Below are positions 7,734 through 16,188 of a stretch of 64,000 nt of DNA, one piece after another. Source of the DNA: Burkholderia sp. Bp8992 (GTDB lineage: Bacteria; Pseudomonadota; Gammaproteobacteria; Burkholderiales; Burkholderiaceae). The notes under the pieces are model-generated. The model saw only the letters and a program-made list of their open reading frames with translations. It was not told the origin of the DNA and ran no database searches. Position 1 is the stretch's first letter. Each line of letters begins with the position of its first letter. The position numbers and the translations under genes are program-made. The stretch is taken from the NCBI RefSeq assembly GCF_003853705.1, contig NZ_QTQI01000019.1, positions 99,781-163,780 on the forward strand. Direction: 5' to 3'.

Positions 7734-8921
7734 CTACCACGCTGCGTCGAGGATCGCCCGCACATCGGCGACGTTCGTCACCTCACGGGGGCTACGCTTG
7801 ATGAACCAGTCCTGCATCGCCGCTTCCGCGATCGGATCGAGAGCCTCCCGGGCCACGCCGATGTCGCGAAGCCTCCGGGGAATGTCCACTTTCGCGAGCA
7901 GGCGCTCAAGGATCTCGACGGCCGACATCGCGTACCGCTGGTCCGAATCGGCAGTCAGCGGAAGCCATAGGCTTTCGGCAATGCGCCCGACCGTATAGTG
8001 CGTCGCCGGGCTATTGAAACCCATCGTGTGCGGCAGCACGATTGCGTTGATGATCCCGTTCGATACGTCGCTTCGATGACCGATTGCGTGTGCGAGTACC
8101 GACGAAAGCCCGCCGCCCGACTGCTCGGTACCCCGGCCGCAAAGAACGGCGGCGATCGCCAAACGTTCCCGAGCCGCGACGTCTTCGGGCGACATGCGGT
8201 CGATGTTGCGCGCGACAAGTCGTAGCGCTTGCGTCAACATCGCCTCCGACACGAGGTCGCAGCGCGGCGACTCCAGCGCCTCGACTGCAGTGGAAAGCGT
8301 GTTGAGCGTCGCACCCTCGACGAGCGCCGCCGGTGCGGTGCCGAGAAACCCCGAGTGAAGGAAGATTGCCTTGGCCCGCGTCTTCGGATCGAACAAGGCA
8401 AGCCGCTGTCCCGTCTCCTCGTCATGCACGGCGCTTCCCGCCTTGACGAACGCCGTACTGGGTGTGGTCGGCACAACGAATTGCGCGAGCTTGGGAGCGG
8501 CAAGCCGAGGACTATCGAACGCGCCGTCCGGGAGCCTGCGGGTGCAAAGCTCGTGCGCAGGCCGCTTCTCCGCGAGCAGGATGCTTGCCGCACGCGCCGT
8601 GACGGCGGCCGACCCACCGCCCACCGCGATCACGGCGTCTGCGTCCAGTGCGCTCAGCGCACGCGCCGCTTCCTCCACGGCGCGCACGGGACTATTCGGC
8701 CGAACCGTAGGAGATTCGCCGACCAGCACGGGGCCGAGCACATCGCGCAACTGCTGCATCGCATTGGACGAGCCGACTGACCGACCGCTGACGATCACTG
8801 CACGCTGACACCCACTGCGCTTGATCTCCCTCGCCAAGGCAGCGAGACTTTCCTCACCGCAGTACAGTCGCAATTCCGGGGCAATGTGTTGAAAGGAGAT
8901 CGATCGAAAGGTCTGGTTCAT
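7734..8921 (-). CDS. Iron-type alcohol dehydrogenase / maleylacetate reductase-like protein
   Basis: A 395-residue group III (Fe-ADH fold) dehydrogenase-like protein, closest in style to maleylacetate reductases. The N-terminal Rossmann part carries AVGGGSA; the helical C-terminal part carries the AHAIGHR and LPHTMGFN blocks that hold two of the usual metal ligands. The first ligand block, normally D-A-L-x-H or N-A-L-A-H, reads NTLSTAVEAL, so the Asp is Asn and the His is Thr. Maleylacetate reductases also lack the Asp, but loss of this His is odd. The open frame extends to 9071; I choose the ATG at 8921 (MNQTFRSISFQHIAPELRLYCG) by family length, although no good ribosome binding site is visible. 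Second gene of the operon; likely reduces or oxidises a carbonyl in the pathway. Confidence 0.8.
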   Translation of the reverse strand: MNQTFRSISFQHIAPELRLYCGEESLAALAREIKRSGCQRAVIVSGRSVGSSNAMQQLRDVLGPVLVGESPTVRPNSPVRAVEEAARALSALDADAVIAVGGGSAAVTARAASILLAEKRPAHELCTRRLPDGAFDSPRLAAPKLAQFVVPTTPSTAFVKAGSAVHDEETGQRLALFDPKTRAKAIFLHSGFLGTAPAALVEGATLNTLSTAVEALESPRCDLVSEAMLTQALRLVARNIDRMSPEDVAARERLAIAAVLCGRGTEQSGGGLSSVLAHAIGHRSDVSNGIINAIVLPHTMGFNSPATHYTVGRIAESLWLPLTADSDQRYAMSAVEILERLLAKVDIPRRLRDIGVAREALDPIAEAAMQDWFIKRSPREVTNVADVRAILDAAW

Positions 8922-9126
8922 TGTCTGTATGCGCGAACGCGTGGAACGAGGTTGCCCATCAACTTGCAATTGACGTGCCATGCTTGCCGCAGGAACGTCG
9001 CAGTCTACGGGTGCCGACAAACTGTCCACGCCGGCGACGGCCTGCCCGATTCGTGTCCACCGCGGCGACACGTGCCGCTCGCCGCGCCTTCATCGCTGCC
9101 GCACCGGTGCGTGCAGAATGGCCCGC

Positions 9127-10956
9127 TCATGCAGCGGCAAACGTGATCCCCGCCCGCGCTTCGAACAGCCTGGCCAGTTCGTCGATATTGGCGTCTCCCC
9201 CAAGCTCGTTCGCTCCGGCCTCGACCGCATTACGGACCGCATTCGCAATCAACATCGGCGCCCCGCAATTCATGGCGGTCTCACATGCAAGCCGAAGGTC
9301 CTTCACCATGAGTTCCAGCCGCAGGCTCGCCGACCGGCCGCCCGCCGCGAGAACAGGAACGACACGCTCGAACGTAGCGCTCCACCCTGAACCGCTGTTG
9401 ATCACTTTCTCCATGTCCCGGAGTTTCAGGCCGTTTTTGATACCCATCGCCACGGCTTCATACGCGATCAGCCGATTGCACGCACCCAATGCGTTCTTGA
9501 CTAGCTTGGCGATATGCCCATATCCGGTTTCGCCGCAATACACCACGTTCGGGCTGATGGATTCGAGAAGCGGCCGCACGCGTGCGCACACGTCCTGCGC
9601 CCCGCTGCACATAATCGCCACGGTACCTGCCTGCGCGCCGCTCGGACCGCCTGAAACGGGCGCGTCCACTAGCGCCACGCCCAGCGCCCTGAGTTCCTCT
9701 GCCGTCTGTCGCGTGACGGACGGATCGCCCGTCGTCTGATCGATGACGACCTTGCCTGCGGCGAGGCCTTCCCTTAACCCCCCCTTTCCGAACACAACCT
9801 CTCGGACGACTGTCGAGTCGGGCACGCAAATCATGATGACGTCGCAGTCGCGTGCCAGCGAGGGCAAGTCCGACGCCGCGACCGCGCCGTCGGCTTCGAG
9901 ATCGCGGACGATATCGGGCCGCACATCGAACACCTGCACCTTTCGAAACTTCATCAGACGCCGCACCAGCGCCGCGCCCATGGCGCCAAGCCCGACATAG
10001 CCGACCGTCAGCTCGTCCCGCCCCGCCGTTGCTGCCGTCGACGTCGACATCGACATCGACATCGACATCGCATCATCACGCAGCCGCGTGCCCGCCATCG
10101 ACTCGATCAGCTTGACGACATCCTCGAGCCGGGCATCCTGCCCCAACGTATTGACGCCGGTCTGCAGCAAGCCGAGCGCGATGCTCGACACAGGCATCGG
10201 CGCACCGGCATTCATGCCGAGTTCGATCGCTTGACGAACGTCCTTCACCATCAGGGGAAGCGCGAAGTTGGTCGCGGCCCTGCCTTCGACAATGGCCGGC
10301 AACATGGTCTCCGTGATGCGGTTCCGAGCCGTGCTTTTGTTGAGCAAGTCAGTCAAGGTCGCGAGCGGCAGTCCCGACTTTCTTCCCATCGCGACGATTT
10401 CCAGCGTCGCCAGGCGGCATGCCGCGTTCATCACGTTGTTGACGAGCTTGATTGCCTGCCCGTCGCCGACCCGTTCCCCGCATCGGAAGACGTTCGAACT
10501 GATTGCATGCAGGATCGGCGATACTGTCTGATAGGCACTATCGGGACCGGAAACCATGATGGTCACCTTGCCCGCGCGAGCGGCCGCCACACCGCCCGCC
10601 ACCGGCGCGTCGATCATCGCGACGCCCTTTGCCTCCAATTGGCGTGCGATGTCCCGGGTTTGCTCCGGCACACCGCTCGTCTGATCGATGATGATCTTTC
10701 CCGGCGTCAGCCCTTGCGCCAGCCCTTGTGCGCCGAAGATCACCTGCCGCACGTTCTCCGTGCGCGGCAGACACAGCATCAGGACGTCGCAGCGATACGC
10801 CAGCTCAGCCGCGGATGATGCGACGCCCGCACCGAGCTTCTCGAACTCGGCGACAGCCGCAGTATTGATATCCCAGACGCACAGGTCGTATGTGCCGATG
10901 AGCCTTTGTGCCAACGGCGCCCCCATCGCGCCCAAACCGATATACCCGACTTTCAT
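9127..10956 (-). CDS. Fused tandem 3-hydroxyisobutyrate dehydrogenase-like protein (two complete domains)
   Basis: A 609-residue protein made of two whole beta-hydroxyacid dehydrogenases where relatives are single proteins of about 290-300 residues. Domain 1 (1 to about 295) starts MKVGYIGLGAMGAPLAQRL, with DAPVAGG and the catalytic-lysine block IKLVNN. Domain 2 (about 314-609) starts VGYVGLGAMGAALVRRL, with DAPVSGG and AKLVKN. Both nucleotide-binding GxGxMG and catalytic Lys are intact. They are joined by a low-complexity MSMSMSMSTSTAA linker encoded by a hexanucleotide repeat (10045-10068). The longer frame to 11298 is rejected: the ATG at 10956 has AAGGGG seven bases upstream, and the sigma-54 promoter 11019-11034 lies above it. 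First gene of the operon. Probably oxidises hydroxy acids to semialdehydes with NAD(P); substrates unknown. Confidence 0.88.
   Translation of the reverse strand: MKVGYIGLGAMGAPLAQRLIGTYDLCVWDINTAAVAEFEKLGAGVASSAAELAYRCDVLMLCLPRTENVRQVIFGAQGLAQGLTPGKIIIDQTSGVPEQTRDIARQLEAKGVAMIDAPVAGGVAAARAGKVTIMVSGPDSAYQTVSPILHAISSNVFRCGERVGDGQAIKLVNNVMNAACRLATLEIVAMGRKSGLPLATLTDLLNKSTARNRITETMLPAIVEGRAATNFALPLMVKDVRQAIELGMNAGAPMPVSSIALGLLQTGVNTLGQDARLEDVVKLIESMAGTRLRDDAMSMSMSMSTSTAATAGRDELTVGYVGLGAMGAALVRRLMKFRKVQVFDVRPDIVRDLEADGAVAASDLPSLARDCDVIMICVPDSTVVREVVFGKGGLREGLAAGKVVIDQTTGDPSVTRQTAEELRALGVALVDAPVSGGPSGAQAGTVAIMCSGAQDVCARVRPLLESISPNVVYCGETGYGHIAKLVKNALGACNRLIAYEAVAMGIKNGLKLRDMEKVINSGSGWSATFERVVPVLAAGGRSASLRLELMVKDLRLACETAMNCGAPMLIANAVRNAVEAGANELGGDANIDELARLFEARAGITFAAA
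10045..10068 (-). repeat. Hexanucleotide microsatellite in the inter-domain linker
   Basis: CGACAT is repeated four times on the plus strand (ATGTCG, Met-Ser, in the gene). Because the unit is two codons, copy-number change would alter linker length without breaking the frame. Confidence 0.9.
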
Positions 10957-11018
10957 GTACAGCCCCTTTTCCAAAATATGCCGCGTCGCGGTTTCATTCC
11001 GCTCAGGCGCGAATCGAT

Positions 11019-11034
11019 TGCAGGTTCCGTACCA
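11019..11034 (-). promoter_or_regulatory. Sigma-54 promoter of the HIBADH/Fe-ADH/TctC/PrpD operon
   Basis: The minus strand reads TGGTACGGAACCTGCA, with GG and GC ten bases apart and two departures from consensus. Predicted start is near 11008, about 52 bases before the ATG at 10956. It is divergent from the sigma-54 promoter at 11212-11227. Confidence 0.7.
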
Positions 11035-11065
11035 GCTTCGTTGGGCGCCACCCCATACGCCGCCA

Positions 11066-11085
11066 CGGCGATCGCGCGATCGCCG
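11066..11085. repeat. 20-bp perfect palindrome
   Basis: CGGCGATCGCGCGATCGCCG is a perfect dyad just upstream of the minus-strand promoter. It does not resemble the 19-bp TGTC/GACA motif. CGATCG-rich palindromes are common in GC-rich genomes, so function is uncertain. Confidence 0.35.
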
Positions 11086-11107
11086 GAACGTCGCTATTGC
11101 TCGTGCA

Positions 11108-11144
11108 TGTCGTCGGGAAACACAGTTGTCCGTATCAGCGACGG
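11108..11144. promoter_or_regulatory. Candidate activator sites between divergent sigma-54 promoters
   Basis: Two weak relatives of the 19-bp motif lie side by side: TGTCGTCGGGAAACAC (11108-11123) and TTGTCCGTATCAGCGACGG (11126-11144). Their centres are close to 105 bp upstream of the predicted minus-strand (11008) and plus-strand (11239) starts respectively. Confidence 0.4.
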
Positions 11145-11211
11145 TCGAATCACACCGGGCGCGCCCGCGTGCGACGCTTCTCCTTAGATCGGCAGCACAT
11201 CCGGCGTCCGT

Positions 11212-11227
11212 TGGCATCGCAATTGCT
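11212..11227 (+). promoter_or_regulatory. Sigma-54 promoter of the LivK-like/SDR operon
   Basis: TGGCATCGCAATTGCT has GG and GC ten bases apart and full TGGCAY/TTGCW blocks. Predicted start is near 11239; the gene begins at 11406, leaving a leader of about 167 bases. Confidence 0.8.
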
Positions 11228-11405
11228 TCATTACTGCCAGATCGGTTATCGCCGGGCCGAAAAACGGCTATCCGTTTTCGGTCGAATCGCGAAGCCAATC
11301 TTTTTCGCGCCCAGCGCTAGGTATTTCGGGCCGATTCGGGTGTTCGGATGAGGTAGCGCCCTTTCCGGACTTGCACCCATAGATAACTACCAGAAGGAGA
11401 CTTTG

Positions 11406-12605
11406 ATGGCGAAACATTGGAACACGGCCAAAGCGGCGGCCTGCGCAGCGACGCTCGCCGCATCCTGGGCGGTTTGCACGCCGGCGGCAGCACAATCGTG
11501 CGAAGTCAAGATCGGCGTGCTCGGCCCGATGAGCGGCGGTGGATCGTCGCAGGGCCTCGCCGAGAAAGCCGCCGTCGAGTTCGAGGCCGCCTATACCAAT
11601 GCCAATGGCGGCCTGCAAGTCGGCAACCGCAAGTGCAAGGTGGTGCCGACGAGTTATGACTCGCAAGCGACCGCTGCCGGTGGAGCGGCCGCCGCCAACT
11701 ATTTCGCGAGCCAGGGGGTTCATGCGGCTGTGGGCCCGGTTCCGTCGGTCGAACTGGCGGGATTCAAGCCCATCGCGAAGCGGTACGGCATCGTGAATTT
11801 CGCGCACTCGTACGCGAAGGATGTCATCAACACGCAATATCCGCTCGCCTTCGCGGTATCACTCACGCCGCAGGTCTGGGGTGCCTATGTCGTGAAAGCC
11901 GCAAGGGACGAGTTCAAATTCAACAAGGTGATCGTTGTTGCACCGAACGACCAGGGCGGCACCGATGCAGGCAAAGCACTGGTCCAGGAGTACGAAAAGG
12001 CCGGTGCCAAGGCGACGCTCGAATTCTATCAACGCGGCACCACGAACTTCGCGCCCATCGTGGCCCGCCTGATGAGCATGGGCCCCGAATCGGTGGAGTT
12101 CGGACCGATGCCGCCGGGTGAAGCCGGCGTCCTAGTCAAGCAAATGCTAGGCGCCGGATACACGGGCGCGTTCGGTGACCTCGGCAGCGGCGCAGAGGTG
12201 GTGCTGAACACCGTGGGAGACATTTCAACCCAGAAGGCGTTCTACTGGCTCGAACTCGCTCCGCTGGACGACCCCGGCATCCAGCGTCTGAATGCCGACT
12301 ACGAGCGCGTGATGAAGTCGAAGGTGCCGGACAACACGCTGTTCTATCCGTCCGCACTCGCCGCGGAGCATCTTCTGCGTGCGATCTCGCGAGCCGGAAC
12401 CGATCAGGATGGCCAAAAGATCGCGGCCGCGTTGCGAGAGACGACGCCGGAATCCCGCTACCTCGGCAAAGGCGGATGGCGCGGCAAGGCGCAATACGGA
12501 ATCAATCAGCAGCTCGCCTTCCCGATCGGGATGGGCGTGATCGCGAACGGTAAAAGGCAAAAGGATCGACGCATCGCCATTGCGTCGGAACCCGCGACGC
12601 CGTGA
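11406..12605 (+). CDS. Periplasmic binding protein of a branched-chain-amino-acid-type (Liv) ABC transporter
   Basis: A 399-residue type I periplasmic binding protein. It has a signal peptide (MAKHWNTAKAAA... ending PAAA-Q) and the family opening VKIGVLGPMSGGGSS, then NANGGLQVGNRKCKVV and the two-lobed fold. Start is the ATG at 11406, six bases after AGGAG; a TTG at 11403 would be too close to the ribosome binding site. The livHMGF genes lie 2.1 kb away in the opposite direction under their own sigma-54 promoter and are the natural partners. In catabolic clusters such proteins usually bind aromatic or aliphatic carboxylates rather than leucine, so the ligand here is probably the pathway substrate (inference). 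Confidence 0.9.
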   Translation: MAKHWNTAKAAACAATLAASWAVCTPAAAQSCEVKIGVLGPMSGGGSSQGLAEKAAVEFEAAYTNANGGLQVGNRKCKVVPTSYDSQATAAGGAAAANYFASQGVHAAVGPVPSVELAGFKPIAKRYGIVNFAHSYAKDVINTQYPLAFAVSLTPQVWGAYVVKAARDEFKFNKVIVVAPNDQGGTDAGKALVQEYEKAGAKATLEFYQRGTTNFAPIVARLMSMGPESVEFGPMPPGEAGVLVKQMLGAGYTGAFGDLGSGAEVVLNTVGDISTQKAFYWLELAPLDDPGIQRLNADYERVMKSKVPDNTLFYPSALAAEHLLRAISRAGTDQDGQKIAAALRETTPESRYLGKGGWRGKAQYGINQQLAFPIGMGVIANGKRQKDRRIAIASEPATP

Positions 12606-12788
12606 ACCTCGGATAGTGCGGTTAATCGCCGAAGGCCGTATGGGGCGTCCGCGCTACCGCGCGACTTTCGGCGAATCTCTCGATCGCCACGGCATCGCGG
12701 AGCAACGAGACCACATCCGGAATCCGTGCGTCTCGACCGCGTTGCCCGACCGCACGTGGTGGCTTCGACATGAAAAGGAAAAGGTGAC

Positions 12789-13553
12789 ATGAAGCGTTTT
12801 GAAGGGAAAACGATCCTCGTAACGGGAGCCGGCAGCGGGATTGGCGCGGCGTGTGTTCGACGTCTGTTCGACGAGGGTGCATTGGTCGTCGCAGCAGACG
12901 TACGCAAGGGCGATGTTGACAAGGTCGCCTCGGAATTCGGCCCGACTAACCGTATCCACGCCGTCGCGATGGACGTGTCGAATCGCGACGACGTCAACGC
13001 CATCGTGGCCGACGCCGCTCGACGATTCGGCCCGCTTCACGGGCTCGTGAACTCCGCCGGCATCCGCGGCGTGGGCAACGTGCTGGATTTCGATCCGGAG
13101 GCGTGGCATCGCGTCCTGTCAGTGAATCTCGATGGAACGTTCAACGTCTGCCAGGCATTTGCACGCGTCGCGACGGAAGCGAAAACACCCGCGGCAATCG
13201 TCAACGTTTCGTCGGGGGCGGGAATCCGCGGCGTACCGAACCGCCTCGCATACTCCGCGTCGAAGTTCGGCGTCTCGGGCATCACGCATACCATGGCGCT
13301 CGAACTTGCCTCTTACGGTATCCGCGTGAACGCCGTAGCGCCGGGGATGATTCGCACCCCGATGACAGCCGTGATGTTCGAGGATCCGGAAAACGAAAAG
13401 CGCATTCGCGCGGCGCATCCGATCGGCCGCGAGGGAGAGCCTGAAGAGGTTGCCGCCGCCATCGCGTTTCTGCTGTCGGATGATGCCAGCTTCGTCACGG
13501 GCATCGTCATGCCCGTGGACGGCGGCTCCACGGCGGGCATTCCATCTCACTGA
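12789..13553 (+). CDS. Short-chain dehydrogenase/reductase (SDR)
   Basis: A 254-residue classical SDR using NAD(H) or NADP(H). It shows the cofactor motif TGAGSGIG (residues 12-19), the NSAG variant of NNAG, the active-site Ser in VNVSSGAG, YSASK with catalytic Tyr and Lys, and the C-terminal VDGG. An Asp (AADVR) at the end of the second strand suggests NAD. It follows the binding-protein gene by 183 bases, which hold no gene or clear promoter, so the two are probably cotranscribed. It resembles 3-oxoacyl and 2-hydroxycyclohexanecarboxyl-CoA dehydrogenase-type SDRs; a hydroxyacyl or ring-alcohol oxidation is likely, but the substrate cannot be fixed. Confidence 0.9.
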   Translation: MKRFEGKTILVTGAGSGIGAACVRRLFDEGALVVAADVRKGDVDKVASEFGPTNRIHAVAMDVSNRDDVNAIVADAARRFGPLHGLVNSAGIRGVGNVLDFDPEAWHRVLSVNLDGTFNVCQAFARVATEAKTPAAIVNVSSGAGIRGVPNRLAYSASKFGVSGITHTMALELASYGIRVNAVAPGMIRTPMTAVMFEDPENEKRIRAAHPIGREGEPEEVAAAIAFLLSDDASFVTGIVMPVDGGSTAGIPSH

Positions 13554-13561
13554 GACATCGC

Positions 13562-13592
13562 GCCTGCCGTCCACGATGCGCGGACGGCAGGC
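13562..13592. terminator. Perfect 11-bp hairpin between convergent genes
   Basis: GCCTGCCGTCC (13562-13572) pairs with GGACGGCAGGC (13582-13592) around a nine-base loop, eight bases past the SDR stop and before the convergent amidohydrolase stop. No T-run follows. Confidence 0.5.
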
Positions 13593-13671
13593 TGAACCGT
13601 GGATCTTCTCGCCGGGTTGGTGCGGCGCGTCGAGCAATCTGCTCGCGCGCCCACGGCGCACGACGCCCGGT

Positions 13672-14694
13672 TCAGGAAAGGTCGATGCGGTAAACGCGGG
13701 CTGCGGTATCGTGAAAAAGCGCTGCCTTTTCTCGAGCCGATGCGCCCCGGACGATATGCTTCAGCGCGTTCCACATCGGCACGAATCCGCACGATCGACC
13801 ATCGGGCGGATAATTGCTTTCCATCATGCAGCGCTCGACGCCGAAAGCATCAATGACGGTCTCGACATAGGGCCTCCACGCATCCGCGAGTTCCAGATAG
13901 CCGACCGGCTCCGCGCGTTTCTCGAAACCGAACCCCCAAAACGGCAATCCCAGGCCGCCGATCTTGCACAGCACGTTTTGGCGGCGCGCCACCTCGCGCA
14001 CTGCCGATCGCCACTGCGCGAACACGCCGGCACGGCCGTCGGCGTCCATGTCCATGCCCATCGCCTGGCCCAGGTGGTTGAGGACGATGGACGTATCGGG
14101 AAACATATCGGCAAGCTCGCAAACGTCGGCCATCTGGTGATGGAACACTGCCGCATCGAACGTCAGGCCGCGTGCTGCCACCTCCTGGAAGCCGGCACGA
14201 AATCCCGGGGATTTCATGATTCCGGGCGCCGGCCGGTTCGTGACATAGCGGAAAGGCGCATCGCTCGGATCCTCGATCGTGATCTGCCGAACGCCCCGGA
14301 ATCGCTCTGGCGCGGCTTCAAGCGACCGGTCGAGCAATTCGGCCACTGCCGACCCGAATCGCAGGTCCGCGTTCCCGACGATCGCCGCGCAGACGCGGCA
14401 ATCGCCATAGGCGCCGGTGGCGCTCATCGCCGCAACCCCGTTCGCGAACTCAACCTCGCCAAGCGGCCGCAGCACCTCCGGGCCATCCTTGCGTGCGAAG
14501 GCAAGCGTTTCCACGTAGATGGACGCGACGATTCGATGTCCCGCGTTCACGTCCGCCAGGTAATCCTCGAACATGTAGCGCAATGCCGGTCTGTCAAAGA
14601 GATGGTGAGCTGAGTCGATGATCGGCAGGTCGGGATCGATGATAGGCTCATCGCGACCGGCCTTCAGTTGCGGGTACGGAAACATGTTCGTCAT
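13672..14694 (-). CDS. Amidohydrolase family 2 protein
   Basis: A 340-residue metal-dependent hydrolase or decarboxylase of the amidohydrolase_2 (PF04909) type, TIM barrel. The opening IIDSAHHLFDRP is the HxH-like metal motif, MFPDTSIVLNHLGQ carries a further metal His, and MESNYPPDG the conserved Asp near the C-terminus. Relatives hydrolyse lactones such as 2-pyrone-4,6-dicarboxylate or decarboxylate aromatic acids. The frame is open to 14823, but the ATG at 14694 follows AAGGTGA and begins 31 bases after the livF stop, so it is the last gene of the livHMGF operon. Coexpression with the transporter suggests it acts on the imported compound, perhaps a lactone. Confidence 0.88.
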   Translation of the reverse strand: MTNMFPYPQLKAGRDEPIIDPDLPIIDSAHHLFDRPALRYMFEDYLADVNAGHRIVASIYVETLAFARKDGPEVLRPLGEVEFANGVAAMSATGAYGDCRVCAAIVGNADLRFGSAVAELLDRSLEAAPERFRGVRQITIEDPSDAPFRYVTNRPAPGIMKSPGFRAGFQEVAARGLTFDAAVFHHQMADVCELADMFPDTSIVLNHLGQAMGMDMDADGRAGVFAQWRSAVREVARRQNVLCKIGGLGLPFWGFGFEKRAEPVGYLELADAWRPYVETVIDAFGVERCMMESNYPPDGRSCGFVPMWNALKHIVRGASAREKAALFHDTAARVYRIDLS

Positions 14695-14725
14695 TGCATC
14701 ACCTTGTCTTGATGTGAATTCGAAT

Positions 14726-15424
14726 TCAAAGATATTCCTCCGCGAGCGCGACATCCCGAATCTCGTCGACCGTGCCGCTTCGCCGGACCTCGCCGCCACG
14801 CATGACGTACGCGCGGTCGACAAGCTTAAGCGCGGGGCGGGCCATTTGTTCAGTCATCAGGATCGTGGTGCCGCGACGCTGCAGCTCCCGAATCGACTCG
14901 CTGATGCGCTCGATCCAGACGGGTGCCAGTCCGAGGAACGGTTCGTCCAAAAGCAGCAGTTTGGGCAGCGTGCTTGCCGCTCGAGCCAGCGCGACGACCT
15001 GCTGCTGCCCGCCGCTCAGTTGGTTGGCCGGTTGGTCTGCGCGCTCAGCGAGCAACGGAAAAGTCCGCTCCATCCACTCGAGGTTCGCTTGCGCCTGCAT
15101 CTTCGAAATACCGAGCGTGCCCGCCAGGACGTTTTCCCTCACGCTCAGCGAGCGGAATATCCGGCGCCCCTCCGGCGAATAGCCGATGCCCAGACGGGCT
15201 CGGCCCGGGCACGAGACACCAACCAGGTCCTTCCCGGCAAAACGGATCTGACCGGATATCGCGGGAACCAGACCGACTACGGCATTGATCAGGCTCGACT
15301 TGCCCGCGCCATTCGCGCCGACCAACAGGACCGTTTCGCCCTCCTTCACGTCGATCGACACTTCCCGTAGGGCCACGATGCCGCCATAACGAACGACCAG
15401 CTTCTCGATGCTCAGCATTTTCAT
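14726..15424 (-). CDS. livF: Branched-chain-type ABC transporter ATP-binding protein LivF
   Basis: A 232-residue ATPase with Walker A GANGAGKSS, the LSGGQQQ signature, Walker B LLLLDEPFLGLAP and the switch His region. It powers uptake through LivH/LivM. Its ATG at 15424 overlaps the livG stop as ATGA, giving translational coupling. The terminal ...LAEEYL matches the usual LivF length and end. Confidence 0.95.
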   Translation of the reverse strand: MKMLSIEKLVVRYGGIVALREVSIDVKEGETVLLVGANGAGKSSLINAVVGLVPAISGQIRFAGKDLVGVSCPGRARLGIGYSPEGRRIFRSLSVRENVLAGTLGISKMQAQANLEWMERTFPLLAERADQPANQLSGGQQQVVALARAASTLPKLLLLDEPFLGLAPVWIERISESIRELQRRGTTILMTEQMARPALKLVDRAYVMRGGEVRRSGTVDEIRDVALAEEYL

Positions 15425-16188
15425 TCCTCACTCACGCCCAGATAGGCCTCGATGACATCACGGCGGGAAAGCACATCGCCCGGCGCTCCCTCAGCGAGAA
15501 GCCGCCCCGCCTCGAGCACGACAATGCGCGGGCACAGTCGCTTGACCATATCCATGTCGTGCTCCACGATCAGGACGCCGCAGCCCAGCACGCTGCGCGC
15601 ATGCTCGATGAAGCGGTCCACCTGCGGCCGCTCCCGGGCCTCCAGCCCTGCGGCCGGCTCGTCCAGAAGCAAAAATCGGGGTCTCGAAGCGAGCACCATC
15701 ACCAGGCCAAGCATTTTCTGGAGTCCATACGGCAACTTGTCGCTCGGGTCGTAAAGGTGCTGTGCAAGACCGAACTCGTCCAGCAACCCTTCGATGCCGA
15801 GATCCGCATTCGAATGGATCGTGCTGAAGCGCTGCGCACGAAACAGGTTCTCTTCGACCGTCGCGCTCTTGAACGTGTTGGTCTGCTGGAAGCTGCGAGC
15901 GACACCAAGACGTGCCACGTTGTAGAACCGCATCCCGGAGATGACCTGCCCGCCCAGCAAAATGCGTCCCGACGTCGGCGGCAGCATGCCGCTCATGACA
16001 TTGATCAGCGTAGTCTTGCCCGCGCCGTTCGGGCCGATCACGCCAAGCACGTCGCCCGCCGACACTTCGAATGAAATGCCTTCGAATACGCGCAGGCCGC
16101 CGAATCGCTTGGTGATCGCTTCGACTTGCAATGTCGCCGGCACGGGCGCTCGGTTGCTCTGTTTTGAAATACCAATAGGCGAACTCAT
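15421..16188 (-). CDS. livG: Branched-chain-type ABC transporter ATP-binding protein LivG
   Basis: A 255-residue ATPase with Walker A GPNGAGKTT, a YGLQK segment in place of LSGGQ, Walker B LLLDEPAAGLE and the EHDMD switch. The LSGGQ signature is clearly degenerate (SDKLPYGLQKML), which is common in LivG relatives whose LivF partner supplies the canonical site. The start at 16188 overlaps the livM stop as ATGA. Confidence 0.95.
   Translation of the reverse strand: MSSPIGISKQSNRAPVPATLQVEAITKRFGGLRVFEGISFEVSAGDVLGVIGPNGAGKTTLINVMSGMLPPTSGRILLGGQVISGMRFYNVARLGVARSFQQTNTFKSATVEENLFRAQRFSTIHSNADLGIEGLLDEFGLAQHLYDPSDKLPYGLQKMLGLVMVLASRPRFLLLDEPAAGLEARERPQVDRFIEHARSVLGCGVLIVEHDMDMVKRLCPRIVVLEAGRLLAEGAPGDVLSRRDVIEAYLGVSEE

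Larger units (their letters stand above)
5645..7783 (-). repeat. 1080-bp tandem duplication (binding protein plus 3' end of dehydrogenase gene)
   Basis: The segment about 5645-6703 recurs at about 6725-7783 with a constant offset of 1080 bp. Each unit holds a tctC-like gene and, upstream of it, the 3' end of the Fe-ADH-like gene. In the distal unit that 3' end survives only as a remnant (6657-6703). Homology fades beyond GTTCGTCACCT at the upper end and CTGCTTCGG at the lower end, marking the duplication limits. Confidence 0.85.

Noticed and set aside
11066-11085. CGATCG-rich 20-bp palindrome as an activator site
   Set aside because: Does not share the TGTC/GACA arms and lies too close to the -24 element; kept only as a repeat.
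10957-11298. N-terminal extension of the fused HIBADH-like protein
   Set aside because: Arg-rich, non-family sequence upstream of a good ribosome binding site and containing the sigma-54 promoter.
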